A stretch of 64,000 nt of DNA, taken from contig JABMCL010002049.1 in assembly GCA_018857735.1 (NCBI GenBank), forward strand, positions 990,001-1,054,000, in the 5' to 3' direction. The notes beneath the pieces were generated by a model. The model was not told the DNA's origin, ran no database searches, and saw only the letters and a program-made list of their open reading frames with translations. Position 1 is the first letter of the stretch. Each line of letters opens with the position of its first letter. Below, in pieces: positions 24,101 through 34,700 of this stretch. Made by a program: the position numbers and the translations under genes. The stretch is from Alviniconcha marisindica. Lineage: Eukaryota > Mollusca > Gastropoda > Provannidae.

Positions 24101-27100
24101 TGAGATGTTATATTTATAGACATTTCGTCATTTGTCAAGCAAGTTCAGAAAGAGTTGGATCATCCAGGAGTGACTGTGGTTGACAGGATGTTAAAATCCA
24201 GTTACTAACTATCTCTTTGACTCAAGCATCAGTTATCCTTATCTTTGTATTTTGGTGGCTTTGCCATATTTTGCCCTGAACAAGCTCATAGAAATTGTTT
24301 CAGGATTTGTGGGGAGAGATGGTTTGCAGTTCAGGATTTGTGGGGAGAGATGGTTTGCAGTTCAGTTCAGTTCAAGATAGTATAGCAGTGGATTAGCCGA
24401 CATGAAGATCAGAACACACAGAAGAGGGTCTTCTTCACTGTTTGATCAGACAGTGCAGAAAGTTGAGAAGAATGTTTTGTTGTTGTTTTTAAACTGGACA
24501 GAGCAAAACAGTTGGTCAGTTTTCACCAGTTTGCCTTTTTCAAGTGACACTTGGACACTCCAGTCCAGTCCTGTCTATGGTGTGTGCAATATCAGGTAAC
24601 ACCATTGCAGATTGTTAGGAAGCCTCCAGATGGTCCAGGTCACCACAAAGAATATGATAGTCTAATGACTACCAGTGACTGATGTGATGCCAGATAGACT
24701 TTAAAATATTTTGCATCTGGGTTTTCCCATCATCTCTGAATTGTACTGTAAGGAGATCAGAAGGCCAACCCACTGCTCATTCGCTCTTCAAGTATATAGC
24801 CATTACAGTCAGACTAAGAAGAGTTTATCTGTTGTGTCATGCTATGGTGTAATATTGTGTTGCCAGTTTGTTTGTTGAAGGGGGGGGGGGGGGGGGGGGG
24901 GGAGAGCGTCCGCTCTTGGATTTTTTCCCCGTTGTGTTTGTTTGTTGCTATAGGTTTTTTCCTCTTGCATCTTTAAAAAACAAAATCTGTTCCCAGATAC
25001 CACCAAGCCTATGGGGGAAAGAGATGTTGATGGGCGTGGATACTTCTTCACCGACAGAGAAACCATGGAGCGGGACATTAGAGAGAATAAGTTCCTGGAC
25101 TACGGAGAGTTTGATGGAGAGTTGTACGGTATCAAATTTAGCACAGTCCGCGCCATCATCAAGACTGGACGGGTCTGTGTCATGGCTGTCAGCCCCAGTG
25201 TAAGTTCATGAGCAGAAGACTGAAAAGGAGGGTGGGGGGTGGGGGAGGCAATGTTGATCCAAATAACACCATGACACTGACAGAGCTCATTACTGAGTGT
25301 ACCTGCATCTGTCGCCAAGACTAAGCTTCTGTGTCCCCACAGTCAGTCATATTGTAAGTAGGTGTTCTTTGGGGAAAATGTTTTGGGGACGTTCAATTTG
25401 GGTGGGTGCGGGGTGCAGATCTTTAATATATTGTATAGTTTTAGGTGGAGAATTTTATAAGACCAAGCGTATTGCTGTGTCTGTGATCCATCCATCACTA
25501 CGAGTCAACACTCCAGTGTCGATACTGTCACTGTCAGCCACAGTTAAGTTCGTTTCAGGGGGGTGGGCGTATGTCTAGAAGAATTGTTTTTGACATACAA
25601 ATTGTGGGTTGTCCAAAATCATCTGTGGCATTTTATATTACCATGAAGCCGTGATAGAACTGTGGTCTTTTTTCTTTTAATTTTATATCACTTCGCTTTT
25701 ATCCCTGGCAAGATCAGTCCTCAGCAACTCATCAGGGGTAGACAACATTAATTTTCTTCATTTTTGTTGTTCTCTTCTTGTTGAATGTTTTGAATGATTT
25801 TTTTCTTCTTCTTGTGGTGAAAGTGTATGAATGGTTTGGTTCATTGACTTGTTGAGTGTATGAATGATTCTTTTCTTCTTCTTGTGGAGTGTATGAATGA
25901 TTTTTTTTCCCCTTCTTCTTGTGGGGTGTGTGAATGATTTTTGTCTCCATCTTCTTGTGGAGTGTATGAATGATTGACAGATTGTGGTTTTGTGTGAACC
26001 TGTCTTAACAGGCACTGAAGGTGATCAAGTCCCCAGATTTCCAGCCATACATCGTGTTCATCGCCGCACCCAGCGTTGAAGCCATGAAGGTCATGTACGA
26101 GCAGTACAAGCTGCAAGAGGGAGCCAGCAACCGACGAAGCAGCAAGGTCAGTCTAATAGCCAAGGAATCCTATTTGTATTGATCAACACAGCTGCCATTG
26201 GTTTTGAGTTTTTCTCTCTGTGCAGACCTTGATTCAAAGCCATCATCTCTCCGTCATTTCTCCTGTCTCTTTTCCACCTTTTGTTCCTATGTGCTGATTT
26301 TTTTTATTGATTTTTTTATCAGGGAGAGTGAGGAAAGGGGTGATACGTAAATCTTTTTACTACATTTTATTTTTTATTGAGAGAACTTGGACTTGAACTT
26401 AAAAACTTTATTTATTAGAGAGAGTGAGGAAGGGGATGATAAGTAAATCTTTTTACCTGAAGATCATGATCAGCATTCTGATGAGTTTTGTGTGCGTGTG
26501 TTTTTCAGTCCTCTCGGCCGCATGCGACTGAACTTTTCCAGGTGAGTAAATTCAGTCTTCAGAATAAATATGTCAAGCAAATTATTATTATGTTCTTTTG
26601 ATTTTGTTTTGTTTGCATATCTGCTAGGCATGCTGCTACTGTTAGGGTCTGTATACATGAACAACCAGAAGCCCCCTTAGTTGCGTTTATTTTCTGAACA
26701 GTGATGACACTGAAAAAAATCAGAGTGCGCGGAGAGCAAATAGGACTATCCAGTTGTTCTAAACACATTTAAAGTTATAGAAACATTGTTTAATGTTTAT
26801 GCAGCCCAAGCGTTGTATAGAAATGGCTGCTTGTTGCTGCTGTTACCAACAGAGGCTACTACATAGGAGAAAGCAAATACTTGTATGGACCAACACCATC
26901 CCACATACCTTTAAAGACCACAGATTATTCAAGGAAATTGGATTCCTGCATCAAGACAAATCATAGTCAACATAGGAGGGGGGGGGGGGGGGGGGGGATT
27001 CTCAGATGGAAAGAGGTCATTGCCATTGGGTCACTAACATCTACAATTGAGTGAACTTTGACTCTGGATTGTTTTTTTTAACTGACATGGCTGTCATCAT

Positions 27101-28866
27101 GCTAAATAAAATCAGTTTTGAGGTTTCGACATCACTTAAACTTTCCCAATCTAAAAAATAAAAATCTGAAATAAATAAGCATTCGTTTGAACCTTTTTGT
27201 GTTTGGATCTAAAAAATAAACACGAGCAAATTGTTGTTTTTGAGCTTTTGATGATTTATCCATGTGGACACTGGAAGGAGAGCTGGACTTTGGTACTTTT
27301 TAGCAAGTCAGGATTAGGGGCTATCTGCCTTTACCGTTATTTGCGCTTAATACAGATGGGCCCAGTTTAGGTACCCTGTGGAGGTGGGAGTGGGTGTATT
27401 TCAAGGATGTAAGTGAGAAGTGTAAATATTCTTTATATTAGAACATTGCTTTTGCCACATTGGAGCCAAAATTCTTTGTTGTAAATTGCAGTCACTAACA
27501 TCAGAGTGCCAGTGTGCAATGGAGCCAGTTTCTCTTTGTTCTAAATCAATGGCTGTATTTACTGGCCACCGATACTGTCGAAGCAATGTCTTATATCCAC
27601 TCTCAAATCTGTTCACTGCCCATTTTAAGCTGTGCTTTGTGTAGTCAGTTTGCATGTGTGTTGGGGTGGGGGTGGGGGGGTGCATGTGTATGCACTTAGC
27701 CTCTATGGACCTACGGACAAGAGTTTGCGCTTGATAAATACTTTTATTATTATCATTATTAACAATAGAAAGCCACTGTGCAGTGGAGCCAGTTTCTCTT
27801 TGTTCTAAATCATGATGGCTGTATTTACTGGCCACCAATACTGTCTAAGCAATGTCTAACAATAGAGAGCCACTGTGCAATGGAGCCAGTTTCTCTTTGT
27901 TCTAAATCATGATGACTGTATTTACTGGCCACCAATACTGTCTAAGCAATGTCTAACAATAGCCATTGTGCAATGGAGCCAGTTTCTCTTTGTCGTAGAT
28001 TGTGATGGCTGTATTTACTGGCCACTCATATTGTCTAAGCAGTGTCTAACATCCATCTGTCTGTTCACTGCCCGTTTTAAGCTTGCTTTGTGTAGTCAGC
28101 ATGCTCTTATGTGTGGGTGCCTGTGTGTGTGCGCATGCACGCATGTATGCACTTAGAATGGTTTCTACAAGAGTTTGTGCTTGATAAGTACTTTTATTAT
28201 TACTGTTATTATCAACAGTAGAGTGCCATTGTGCAGGGGAGCCAGTTTCTCTCTGTTCAAAATTGTGATGGCTGTATTTACTGGCCACCGATACTGTCTG
28301 AGCAATGTCTAACAATAGAGTGCCAGTGTGCAATGGAGCCAATTTGTCTCTGTTGTAAATTGTGATGGCTGTATTTACTGGCCACCAATACTGTCTCAGC
28401 AATGTCTAACAATAGAGTGCCAGTGTGCATTGGAGCCAATTTGTCTCTGTTGTAAATTGTGATGGCTGTATTTACTGGCCACCGTTACTGTCTCAGCAAT
28501 GTCTAACAATAGAGTGCCATTGTGCAGTGGAGCCAATTTGTCTCTGTTGTAAATTGTGATGGCTGTATTTACTGGCCACCAGTACTGTTTACAGCAGAGT
28601 GCTGCTGTGCAGGTGGGCCAATATTTCCTTGCTGTAAATCTCAATCACCATTTTCACAGGAGGAGATTTACATCCAGTCGGTGAAAGATAGCCGAATGAT
28701 CGAGAAGCTGTACCGAGCCTACTTCGATGACACCATTGTCAACGATGATTTTGACACCACCTACAACTACCTGAAAGAAACAATGAGCAAGATACACCGC
28801 GATGCCAAGTGGATTCCTGTTGAGTGGAGTGAGGTCCTTGATGATCCCAAGAAGAATAGGCATTAG
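15081..28866 (+). CDS. Membrane-associated guanylate kinase, MPP2/MPP6/Varicose type (14 exons; span includes introns)
   Basis: A p55-type scaffold that in animals links junction and polarity complexes to membrane proteins. The coding exons give 1737 nt: 578 aa and a stop, with phases closing throughout, against about 540-550 aa for vertebrate MPP2/MPP6. Domains in order: paired L27 helices (about 12-115, with [20 protein letters not shown]), PDZ (about 143-227, carboxylate loop PLGITVSL), SH3 (about 233-300, [11 protein letters not shown] and WWQ), a basic hook [11 protein letters not shown] (about 317-327) and a guanylate kinase-like domain (about 345-560). The P-loop is replaced by GARKVGKRS, as in MAGUKs that bind rather than phosphorylate. 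The SH3-to-GK spacing and [11 protein letters not shown] resemble MPP2/6 more than PALS1 or MPP7. The ATG at 15081 has an in-frame TAA 12 nt upstream. Exon 13 is a 33-nt microexon. Confidence 0.95.
15790..15908 (+). CDS. MAGUK exon 2, first L27 domain
   Basis: Follows TTTTCCAG. Encodes [17 protein letters not shown] and [18 protein letters not shown], the L27N helices. Ends phase 0 before gtaata. Confidence 0.93.
15980..16120 (+). mobile_element. Family E dispersed repeat in MAGUK intron 2
   Basis: GACTGCTAGCATTCTAAAAC, ATCCAAACACATAAAAGG, CGCTATTTATTAG and TGCAAATTTTTGGGGTGATC. This is the best preserved single copy in the window. Confidence 0.75.
16150..16955. mobile_element. Foldback element: about 200-bp inverted arms around a minisatellite
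   Basis: The left arm (about 16150-16350) and right arm (about 16738-16955) are imperfect reverse complements. Matched blocks include GGAAGCAGAAAATGGTGC, GCTTAGGGCTCATCCTGAG, CTCAGTG and GTGCTGTAAG. The centre (16375-16715) is a degenerate 28-31 bp repeat with GGGAGAAAATTGGCCCC. The whole unit lies in MAGUK intron 2. Confidence 0.8.
17071..17226 (+). CDS. MAGUK exon 3, L27 linker and second L27
   Basis: Phase 0, 52 codons. Encodes [18 protein letters not shown] and then [13 protein letters not shown], the start of the L27C block. Donor gtgcgt. Confidence 0.94.
17455..17515 (+). mobile_element. Family E dispersed repeat, partial
   Basis: AAGTTGACTGCCATCATTCT then GAAACAAAGTC; the 3' part is absent. 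In MAGUK intron 3. Confidence 0.55.
18353..18508 (+). CDS. MAGUK exon 4, end of L27C and PDZ start
   Basis: Follows CTTTTCAG; 52 codons, phase 0. Encodes [18 protein letters not shown], a proline-rich linker (APPPPAF) and [14 protein letters not shown], the first PDZ strand. Donor gtgagt. Confidence 0.95.
19153..19231 (+). CDS. MAGUK exon 5, PDZ
   Basis: Encodes [20 protein letters not shown], completing the PDZ binding loop and second strand. Ends one base into a Gly codon before gtgagg. Confidence 0.95.
19690..20030 (+). repeat. About 32-bp minisatellite in MAGUK intron 5
   Basis: Roughly ten units of AAAGGACTGCATTTACTGGT followed by AGGACTAACTGGCT or AGGACTTTGGCG. Confidence 0.92.
20138..20286 (+). 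CDS. MAGUK exon 6, PDZ end
   Basis: Encodes [20 protein letters not shown] and MKIVPSYRN; the PDZ closes and leads to SH3. Phase 1 start, phase 0 end before gtgagg. Confidence 0.95.
20455..20620 (+). mobile_element. Family E dispersed repeat
   Basis: AAAGTTGACTGCTTCTTGC, ACATTCTGAAACAAGAACC and ACAAATTTTGGGGTAAACCC. In MAGUK intron 6. Confidence 0.7.
21344..21475 (+). CDS. MAGUK exon 7, SH3 domain
   Basis: 44 codons. Encodes [19 protein letters not shown], then [10 protein letters not shown] and NWWQ. The family's HFDYDP motif is FNYDP here. Confidence 0.95.
21685..21745 (+). mobile_element. tRNA-like SINE head, truncated
   Basis: GAGGATATAGCTCAGTTGAT then TGAGCG resembles a tRNA D-arm and A box. 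There is no matching acceptor stem or full T arm, so this is a SINE head fragment rather than a tRNA gene. Confidence 0.4.
22122..22236 (+). CDS. MAGUK exon 8, SH3 end and linker
   Basis: Encodes [20 protein letters not shown] then EKRSAFVQ, the usual end of a p55-type SH3. Ends one base into a Phe codon before gtaagt. Confidence 0.94.
22318..22560 (+). repeat. About 60-bp tandem repeat with G/GT tracts
   Basis: Three to four copies of ACCTTTGCCATGGTATGACC then TATAATTTTGTTGTTGAC and TGGACATTAAAAAGG. In MAGUK intron 8. Confidence 0.85.
22697..22756 (+). CDS. MAGUK exon 9, basic hook
   Basis: A 60-nt exon encoding [18 protein letters not shown]. The lysine cluster corresponds to the protein 4.1-binding hook region between SH3 and GK in p55 proteins. 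Confidence 0.93.
23877..24035 (+). CDS. MAGUK exon 10, guanylate kinase start
   Basis: Encodes [38 protein letters not shown] and the start of the PYTT motif. Ends one base into a Tyr codon before gtaaaa. Confidence 0.95.
24299..24372 (+). repeat. Perfect 31-bp-type tandem duplication
   Basis: CAGGATTTGTGGGGAGAGAT then GGTTTGCAGTT twice in direct succession. Intron 10. Confidence 0.85.
24880..24902 (+). repeat. 23-bp poly-G run
   Basis: Uninterrupted G homopolymer about 95 bp upstream of MAGUK exon 11. Confidence 0.95.
24997..25199 (+). CDS. MAGUK exon 11, guanylate kinase core
   Basis: Completes [18 protein letters not shown], then [20 protein letters not shown] and VCVMAVSPS, the GMP-binding-derived core of the GK domain. 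Phase 0 end before gtaagt. Confidence 0.96.
25790..25980 (+). repeat. About 32-bp tandem repeat
   Basis: TTTTCTTCTTCTTGTGG then AGTGTATGAATGATT repeated about five times, ending 30 bp before MAGUK exon 12. Confidence 0.88.
26012..26146 (+). CDS. MAGUK exon 12, guanylate kinase
   Basis: 45 codons. [20 protein letters not shown] then [20 protein letters not shown]. Donor gtcagt. Confidence 0.95.
26509..26541 (+). CDS. MAGUK exon 13, 33-nt microexon
   Basis: Flanked by TTTTTCAG and gtgagt; 11 codons, [11 protein letters not shown], phase 0 on both sides. Skipping it keeps the frame, so it is a likely alternative cassette at a surface loop of the GK domain. Confidence 0.8.
27470..28615 (+). repeat. 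97-bp satellite array with two longer units, ending at the last MAGUK exon
   Basis: Units with GCCAGTGTGCAATGGAGCC and GGCTGTATTTACTGGCCACC recur every 97 bp (for example 28322, 28419 and 28516). Two longer units (27470-27770 and 27963-28220) carry CTGTTCACTGCC, TTTGTGTAGTCAG and a TTATTA microsatellite. About nine units in all. Confidence 0.93.
28660..28866 (+). CDS. MAGUK terminal exon 14
   Basis: Follows TTTTCACAG. Encodes [20 protein letters not shown] then [20 protein letters not shown] and [11 protein letters not shown], the conserved GK C-terminus, with a short KKNRH tail and TAG. An open frame extends upstream into the satellite, but the acceptor marks the true start. Confidence 0.96.
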   Translation, partial: EEIYIQSVKDSRMIEKLYRAYFDDTIVNDDFDTTYNYLKETMSKIHRDAKWIPVEWSEVLDDPKKNRH

Positions 28867-29450
28867 ATTCTTCAGACATTTTTCTGAAATTCCTGTTTTG
28901 AGATGTTGAAAATCTGCAGGTCTTACTGCCATCATGTGCTAAAAAGGGATTTCAGACTTTCTGATCGGATTGCATATGCAATCTCAGATTTGTTGTCCCT
29001 TTGGGATTTTTTCTTCTTCTATCTCCTTGTTTCTCTCTCTTTCTCTGTGTGTGCATGATTGCTTTGATGTTTTTTGGGGGAAAACGTCACTCAGAAATGT
29101 GAATGCTGTTTTACTTGGCATTTTTGGGGGGTATTTGGGGCTGTTTTGAAGAGAAAAATTGTAATAACTGGATTGATGGGTGCATTTATCCTTGTCTTCT
29201 TAATTTTTCTCCCATTCTATGTTGGCTGAAAGTGCCACAGGGCTGAAATTTTCAGAGCCCACTCCTAGTGGATGCTGCTTTGAGTGCAATACAAGAATAC
29301 TTTATTAATCCATGAAAGAAATTCAGTTGTCTGCCTTGACAAATACTTAATAAAAACAAGTAAATAAAAAGTAAGTAAAGTACATATGCAGTTTCACTCA
29401 CAATGGTACCTGTCTTGTTCACACTACTCCACTGTTTGTATGTGTTCATC
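28867..29450 (+). other. Probable MAGUK 3' untranslated region
   Basis: T-rich sequence after the stop with no ORF. CTTTATTAATCCATGAAAG near 29300 resembles the reverse of a SINE tail (family B). No early AATAAA is evident before 29820. Confidence 0.4.
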
Positions 29451-29461
29451 CTTCAGTCTTG

Positions 29462-29516
29462 CCCTGATTTAACCATACTGGTTGACTGGGCGTAAAATAC
29501 CAAGTTATTTACTTAC
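29462..29516 (+). mobile_element. Dispersed repeat tail (family D)
   Basis: ACCATACTGGTTGACTGGGC then GTAAAATACCAAGTTATTTAC and TTACTT. Confidence 0.65.
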
Positions 29517-29519
29517 TTC

Positions 29520-31300
29520 TTCAGTCATTGCATGCGACTGAAAGCTCTAAAAGTACAGGTGGATGGACGTTTATTTAGCAGAGGGGTGTGCAAACCAGAT
29601 TATGTGGAGATTTTTTTTTAATGCCCATTCTGAAAATTGGCATCACTGTCGCAAAACATAGGTAAAACAAATATACCTCCCTAGAGTTGAACCTCCGCTC
29701 ATTGACACTGGTTTTCAGTTCACTTGATCAGATCGTGTAAAGAGTTGAGATACTGGCCACTCCAACATCAGATGTTGCCAGGACACCTTTGCTGAGCTAT
29801 TCACAGTGTCGAAATGCCAAATAAAAGACAGCATTAACACTCAGTGTTTCCATTGGCTAGAAATGAAAAGCAGCTGCCTGGATCCCATGAGACAGACAAC
29901 CAAACAAGAAAATACTGGCAAACACATACATTGCATCAGCATGTCGCTGTTGATCTTATCAAACTTGGTGATGCAGATGAATGTACATTGAGGGGAAAAT
30001 TATTCCTTATGGACTGACAAACCCTCACCTTGGTAGTCCATCATTTCTGATGATGACAAGGCTACATATCTCATTCCCCAGTGAAAAACGAAACAGAACC
30101 CTCTGCTCTTCTTCACAGTCATGCTGGCACATTCTTCTTCTTCTGCATTTGAATCTCTTCTCGTGCCGTTTAAATCTGAATCCTGCTCGCCCAAACAAAG
30201 TCCACTGGCTTCTCCAAATCTTGGAGGAAGCCCCACAGCTTCTGCCCCTGCCCAGCCCTGCCCCCTTGTGGCCACATTTGGCACCAGCGGGTGTTGTAGG
30301 CTGGGCAGTGTGCACATTGCAGGTGTTGTCAAAAGCACACGAAAAAACAGTCTGGCTTCAGAGTCTTCTCAAACTCAGGGCCCCCAGAATCTGGAATGCT
30401 CTCCCACAGACTGACAGTGTACCAAAATTCCTCAACAGTTTTTGTGAACACGTGAAGAACTCATCTGTTATCTGTTGTCAGCTGAGTGCTGAATTGACTG
30501 GCATGCCCCCTTTTTATTTCTGCTTTTCACTCTGTTATTTCCTGTGGTCTCTTTCCTTTTCGCAGCGTCTCTTTGAGAACATTACTGTGCCTTGAACATG
30601 ACTTGTACATGGATTCGGAGTGCTCTGCATGCCTACAGTCACCGTCATCATTTTAGTACAAGTTCTGATGTGGATTTGCATGCCGATTGGCATTGAGATT
30701 GAGCAAGGATTCTCAGATAATGGTTAAGTTGCTGCAGCAGCCTTCATCCTCTCGCAGGCACCTCTTAAGTAGGGTACCATGAAAAGTAGGTGTCACTCGA
30801 TCATTTCAGCCACAGGACATGTTTGAATCGTAAAGGCAGCTCTTATTTTTTGCAGTCCATGTGTGAGAACATGTTCTTGGCTCATTCCAAAGAAGACATA
30901 GTATTGAACTGTCCATATCATTTCTGTGGTGTCAAGTGCATGTGAGGTTCATACATTCATTGTACTTTTGCGTGGATATGTGGATACCACATACACTGTA
31001 TCATAACTATGCAAAACTATGTATTGTATTTGTGCTGTGCTGTGCTGCACTGACCTCTACTTTCAGCAACGAAGAGAAAATGATTCATGCAGTGTATTGT
31101 GACTGACAAAATTTGTAAGTGGCTGCTTGTACTATTCAAACATATCAATCTGCAGTTAATGGAGGTATTGCCTAGCCTTTGAAGCTAACATTTTTTGTAT
31201 TTTTTTTACTTTCTGGGTTTTCTTTGAAAGAATGGCCTGAAAGAATGCGGAGAAAAGTATTTTTCGTATTCACTCAGACAAGCAAACAATAATGTAAATT
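29520..31300. other. No gene recognised; LINE-like scrap inside
   Basis: Around 30330-30500 the + strand reads LRAPRIWNALPQTDS and PKFLNSFCEHVK, resembling the LINE C-terminal WNSLP block in degraded form. The rest is AT-rich and unassigned. Confidence 0.4.
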
Positions 31301-31560
31301 ATGATTGTTCTTCGTCTACAAATATTACATGTAAGTGAATTAAAGCCTTACCAGATCTTGCAAAATGATGGGTTTCTCTTTTCAAAACGTCCAGGTTTCT
31401 TCCTGTTAACATGTAAAAGATACAAAGTACTGTGCAAATGAATAATGACTGTTCTTGATTCAGCAATACTACATTCAGTTAATTAAGCCCTACCGGGTTA
31501 TGCAAGATGATGGGTGTCTCTTTTCAGAATGTCATGGTTTCTTTCTGTTAAAATATAAAG
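31295..31560 (+). repeat. About 145-bp tandem duplication
   Basis: Two copies of GATTGTTCTT..AATATTACAT..GATGATGGGTTTCTC or a close variant, starting near 31300 and 31445. Each contains an ATTAAA- or TTAATTAA-type sequence. Confidence 0.8.
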
Positions 31561-33180
31561 ATCAAAATTGTTCACTGTGCAAGAGAAAACTAGTTCAATT
31601 CAAGAGATATAGGCCCCCACCTCCCCCCTCCCCCCACACACCCATCTGTACCCCCTGCCCCCCACTCCCCCACCCCCCTTGTGGCTATTACAGAGAGAGA
31701 AAAATGCCAAAACTCCATACATTTTAAAGCAGCAACTGGCATGATTTAAGAGAGATTACATGTTGTGACTTTAATGTTGTACAAAACACACTGCAGTGAA
31801 AGTTATTACAGATTATCCATAACTTTCAGTATTGTTTCATTGGAAAGTTGTAAATAATATAAACAATTGGGAATGTATTGTGTAAGCTTCGTGTTAGAAA
31901 GTAGTTTGCTAGTAGCGTGCGCATGTAATGGAGTGATTTTCTGACGTTCTCATATCAATGATTTTTTTCTTCTTCTCTTTTTAAAAGACTTTTTATTATA
32001 TTGAATTTTAAAAGTGAGATGAAATTTTTATCATGTGTAGAGGGCTATTTAAAACTTTTTTTTTTTAATTGCTGATTTTTACAGTTTTTGTGATACTAGT
32101 GTACGTCTTGAAAGCGATTGGTTGTGAAACATGAATGTGCTGGATAATTAACTGGATTTGGCAGGTCTAGGGACAGCAGAGTGGGGAACTCTTGCAACAG
32201 CAACAAAAAAGACCAAGTTTGTTGTCACAAAACATTTTTGTTTCCTGGACCTTCATGTTGGTAATGACAAGATAAAAAATAAAAAATCTTGTATCTTGTA
32301 ATCCCCTAGACACTTTGAGGGAAAGGACATGATTTTTTTATGATAAGCAGAACTTGCTTATATTTTGTGCTGGCTTTTCTACATAAAATTGTGCATCTGA
32401 CTGATTTGTAGGGTTCTTTGATTATTTTTAGATGGGAAAGAACTCTTTTCCTAATGGAATCAAATGGATTCTTCAGTTCCTCTTTGTTCATTTTATTTTT
32501 CTCTTTTTGATATACAGAGCTACAACTACAGCAATTACTGAGTCCCTTTGAACATGTCTTCTTCTTTTTTGTTCTTCTTCTCAGTCAACCAGATTACTTG
32601 TGCTTAAATGGCTCAGTTTATTTTTAGTTTCTAGAAGACCTGTACACTCTTCTAGCTTGATTGTAGGGAGGGGGGAAAAGAAAAAAACACTTGTATAGTA
32701 ATGTGGATGTTAACCCCAACCCTCCTCCACCCCTCCCTGTAACTAAAAGAAGACAAAAGTAGCAGTGACTGACTGACTGAATAGAGGATTACAACTATGG
32801 GTACCAAATCATTCAAACAGATGGATCAATGGTAAAAATTAACAAATCTCAGTTCTTCACATCTCTGAGAGGAAGAGGGGCCACTCACCATCTTGATGTC
32901 ATTCAGAAACCATACATTGTGGATGTAGTCTTGTGGTCTTCTGTCATTACGTTAAAATGGTCTCGCATTTTGTCCACCAAAAATTGTGGATCACATAATC
33001 TGGTGTGGATTTTGACCAGGGCAGTCCATTTTAAAATAATAGCAGAAATTAAATGCATTTTGCATTGAAAATGGTGCAAAATCATGAGGGAGAGAAAATA
33101 CCCATTTTTTTACAATTTTTGTTTTGCATGAGCCTGATCTTGCTTGTCATGCCTTCTTGAACTGTGGAGAGAGAGAGAGA
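31560..33180. other. No gene recognised
   Basis: C-rich tract at 31615-31680, AT-rich elsewhere, and a GACTGACTGACTGA run near 32767. No coding signal. Confidence 0.4.
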
Positions 33181-33186
33181 AAAAAG

Positions 33187-33535
33187 TGATAATAAGATTC
33201 CATATATATTTTTTTTTTTTAACTGTTAAGGAACTTAAGCATTGAGAGAATTACATCTAAACACTGTGGGCACACGTGTCATTGTTGTTTTGTTGGTTAC
33301 CTGTAAACTATGATACACTTATTTGTTGGGTACCTGTGAACTGTCATAGTAATAATAATAGTGATAATAAGCTTTCTTATATTTTTGTTAACCATTAAGG
33401 AACTTAAGCATTGAGAGAATTACATCTGGACACTGTGGGCAAACTGTGTCATTGTTGTTTTGTTGGTTACCTGTGAACTATGACACACTTATTTGTTGGG
33501 TACCTGTGAACTATCAAAGTAATAATGATAATGGA
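33187..33535 (+). repeat. About 175-bp tandem duplication
   Basis: Two copies of GATAATAAG..AAGGAACTTAAGCATTGAG..GTTACCTGT..TATTTGTTGGGTACC. Confidence 0.88.
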
Positions 33536-33700
33536 AATTTCTAAAGTGCCTACCCAGTAACAAATGTGCACACATAATACACATGAAATAGAGACTGTTA
33601 CCAGTCAACAAACAGCTAACACATAATGTACATGTCAACATGCGTTCAAACATAACTTTGTGCAAGATGTACACACGCAGACACACACACATACACACTT
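33525..33700 (+). mobile_element. Dispersed repeat, family C
   Basis: TAATGGAAATTTCTAAAGTG then CCTACCC, CACACATAATACACATG and CAAACATAACTTTGTGCAAG. Matches 45150-45300. Confidence 0.65.
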
Positions 33701-33774
33701 ATTTCCTGCGACCTTTCCCAGAACAAAATGAGCTAGGCATTTAGGCGCATCGGGGGGAAAAGGTTTAAAATAAT

Positions 33775-33885
33775 CCAGTGATCCAAACACATAAACAGTT
33801 AAAAAGAATGCTAATTTACTGTGACAATACAAAACATGAATTTTTGGGGTAAGCCCCTTTTTCAAAGCATTTTTGAAGTTCAAAC
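33775..33885 (+). mobile_element. Family E dispersed repeat
   Basis: GATCCAAACACATAAACAG, AAAAAGAATGCTAATTTAC and TTTTTGGGGTAAGCCCC. Confidence 0.7.
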
Positions 33886-34619
33886 TACGATCAGTGGAAC
33901 ATATACAAGTAAAATCCTTGATTTTGTGTATTTGTTTTGGTCTCTCTTATGTACTGGATAAAACGTATTTTGAGAAGGCTAGCCCCTTTAACCCTGTCTG
34001 TGCCAAAGAACATGTACTGGTGGTGCAACTTTTTCTAAAGACTACTCCACAAGAGAATGTAGTGTATCCAGGAATGTTCGTTTGCATCAGCGTGTCCCAT
34101 ATAAGAAAAAGCATGAAACATTCCAGTTCAGGCAAGACATTATGTGGTACCCTTTAAGCAAATGGGACACTGTTGAGGCAGCAAATGGGTTAATACAAGT
34201 GATTCAAGTCTTCCTACTGTAGGCTTTCCTTGTAGCTTTGACTTTGTTTTTCAAGGTAAAGTTGGGTTAGGAAGAAGTAATGTGGATCTTCCCATGAAAG
34301 GAGCTCCACTGTATAGTTGAGGCTTTGTTTTGTTTTTGTTTTTTGCTTTGCAGCATCCATGTCATTGTTGTTTTATTTATTGTGCATTGTTGTCTTTGCA
34401 TTACATGTCAACCAAGCAGTTTTGTGAACACAAATAAATACCATAAATGATCATTTTCTGAAATCATTATTAATGAAAGTTTTACTTTTGGTTAGCTCCA
34501 ATCACAGAAAAATATGTAGGAAAAGATGTGAGACTCTTCTGTTAGTTTGCAGGAACAAATAAATCACACCAGCCATGTAGCAGGATCATTACATGTGTGT
34601 TTGTGCACACATGCATGCA

Positions 34620-34623
34620 CTCA

Positions 34624-34680
<57 letters not shown>

Positions 34681-34700
34681 CACACACACATACACACACA
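34620..34700 (+). repeat. (CA)n microsatellite
   Basis: CA dinucleotides after TCACTCA. Confidence 0.95.

Noticed and set aside
28522..28866. 114-codon frame as an independent start for the last MAGUK exon
   Set aside because: Its 5' half is satellite sequence. The TTTTCACAG acceptor at 28659 and exact phase with exon 13 define the exon.
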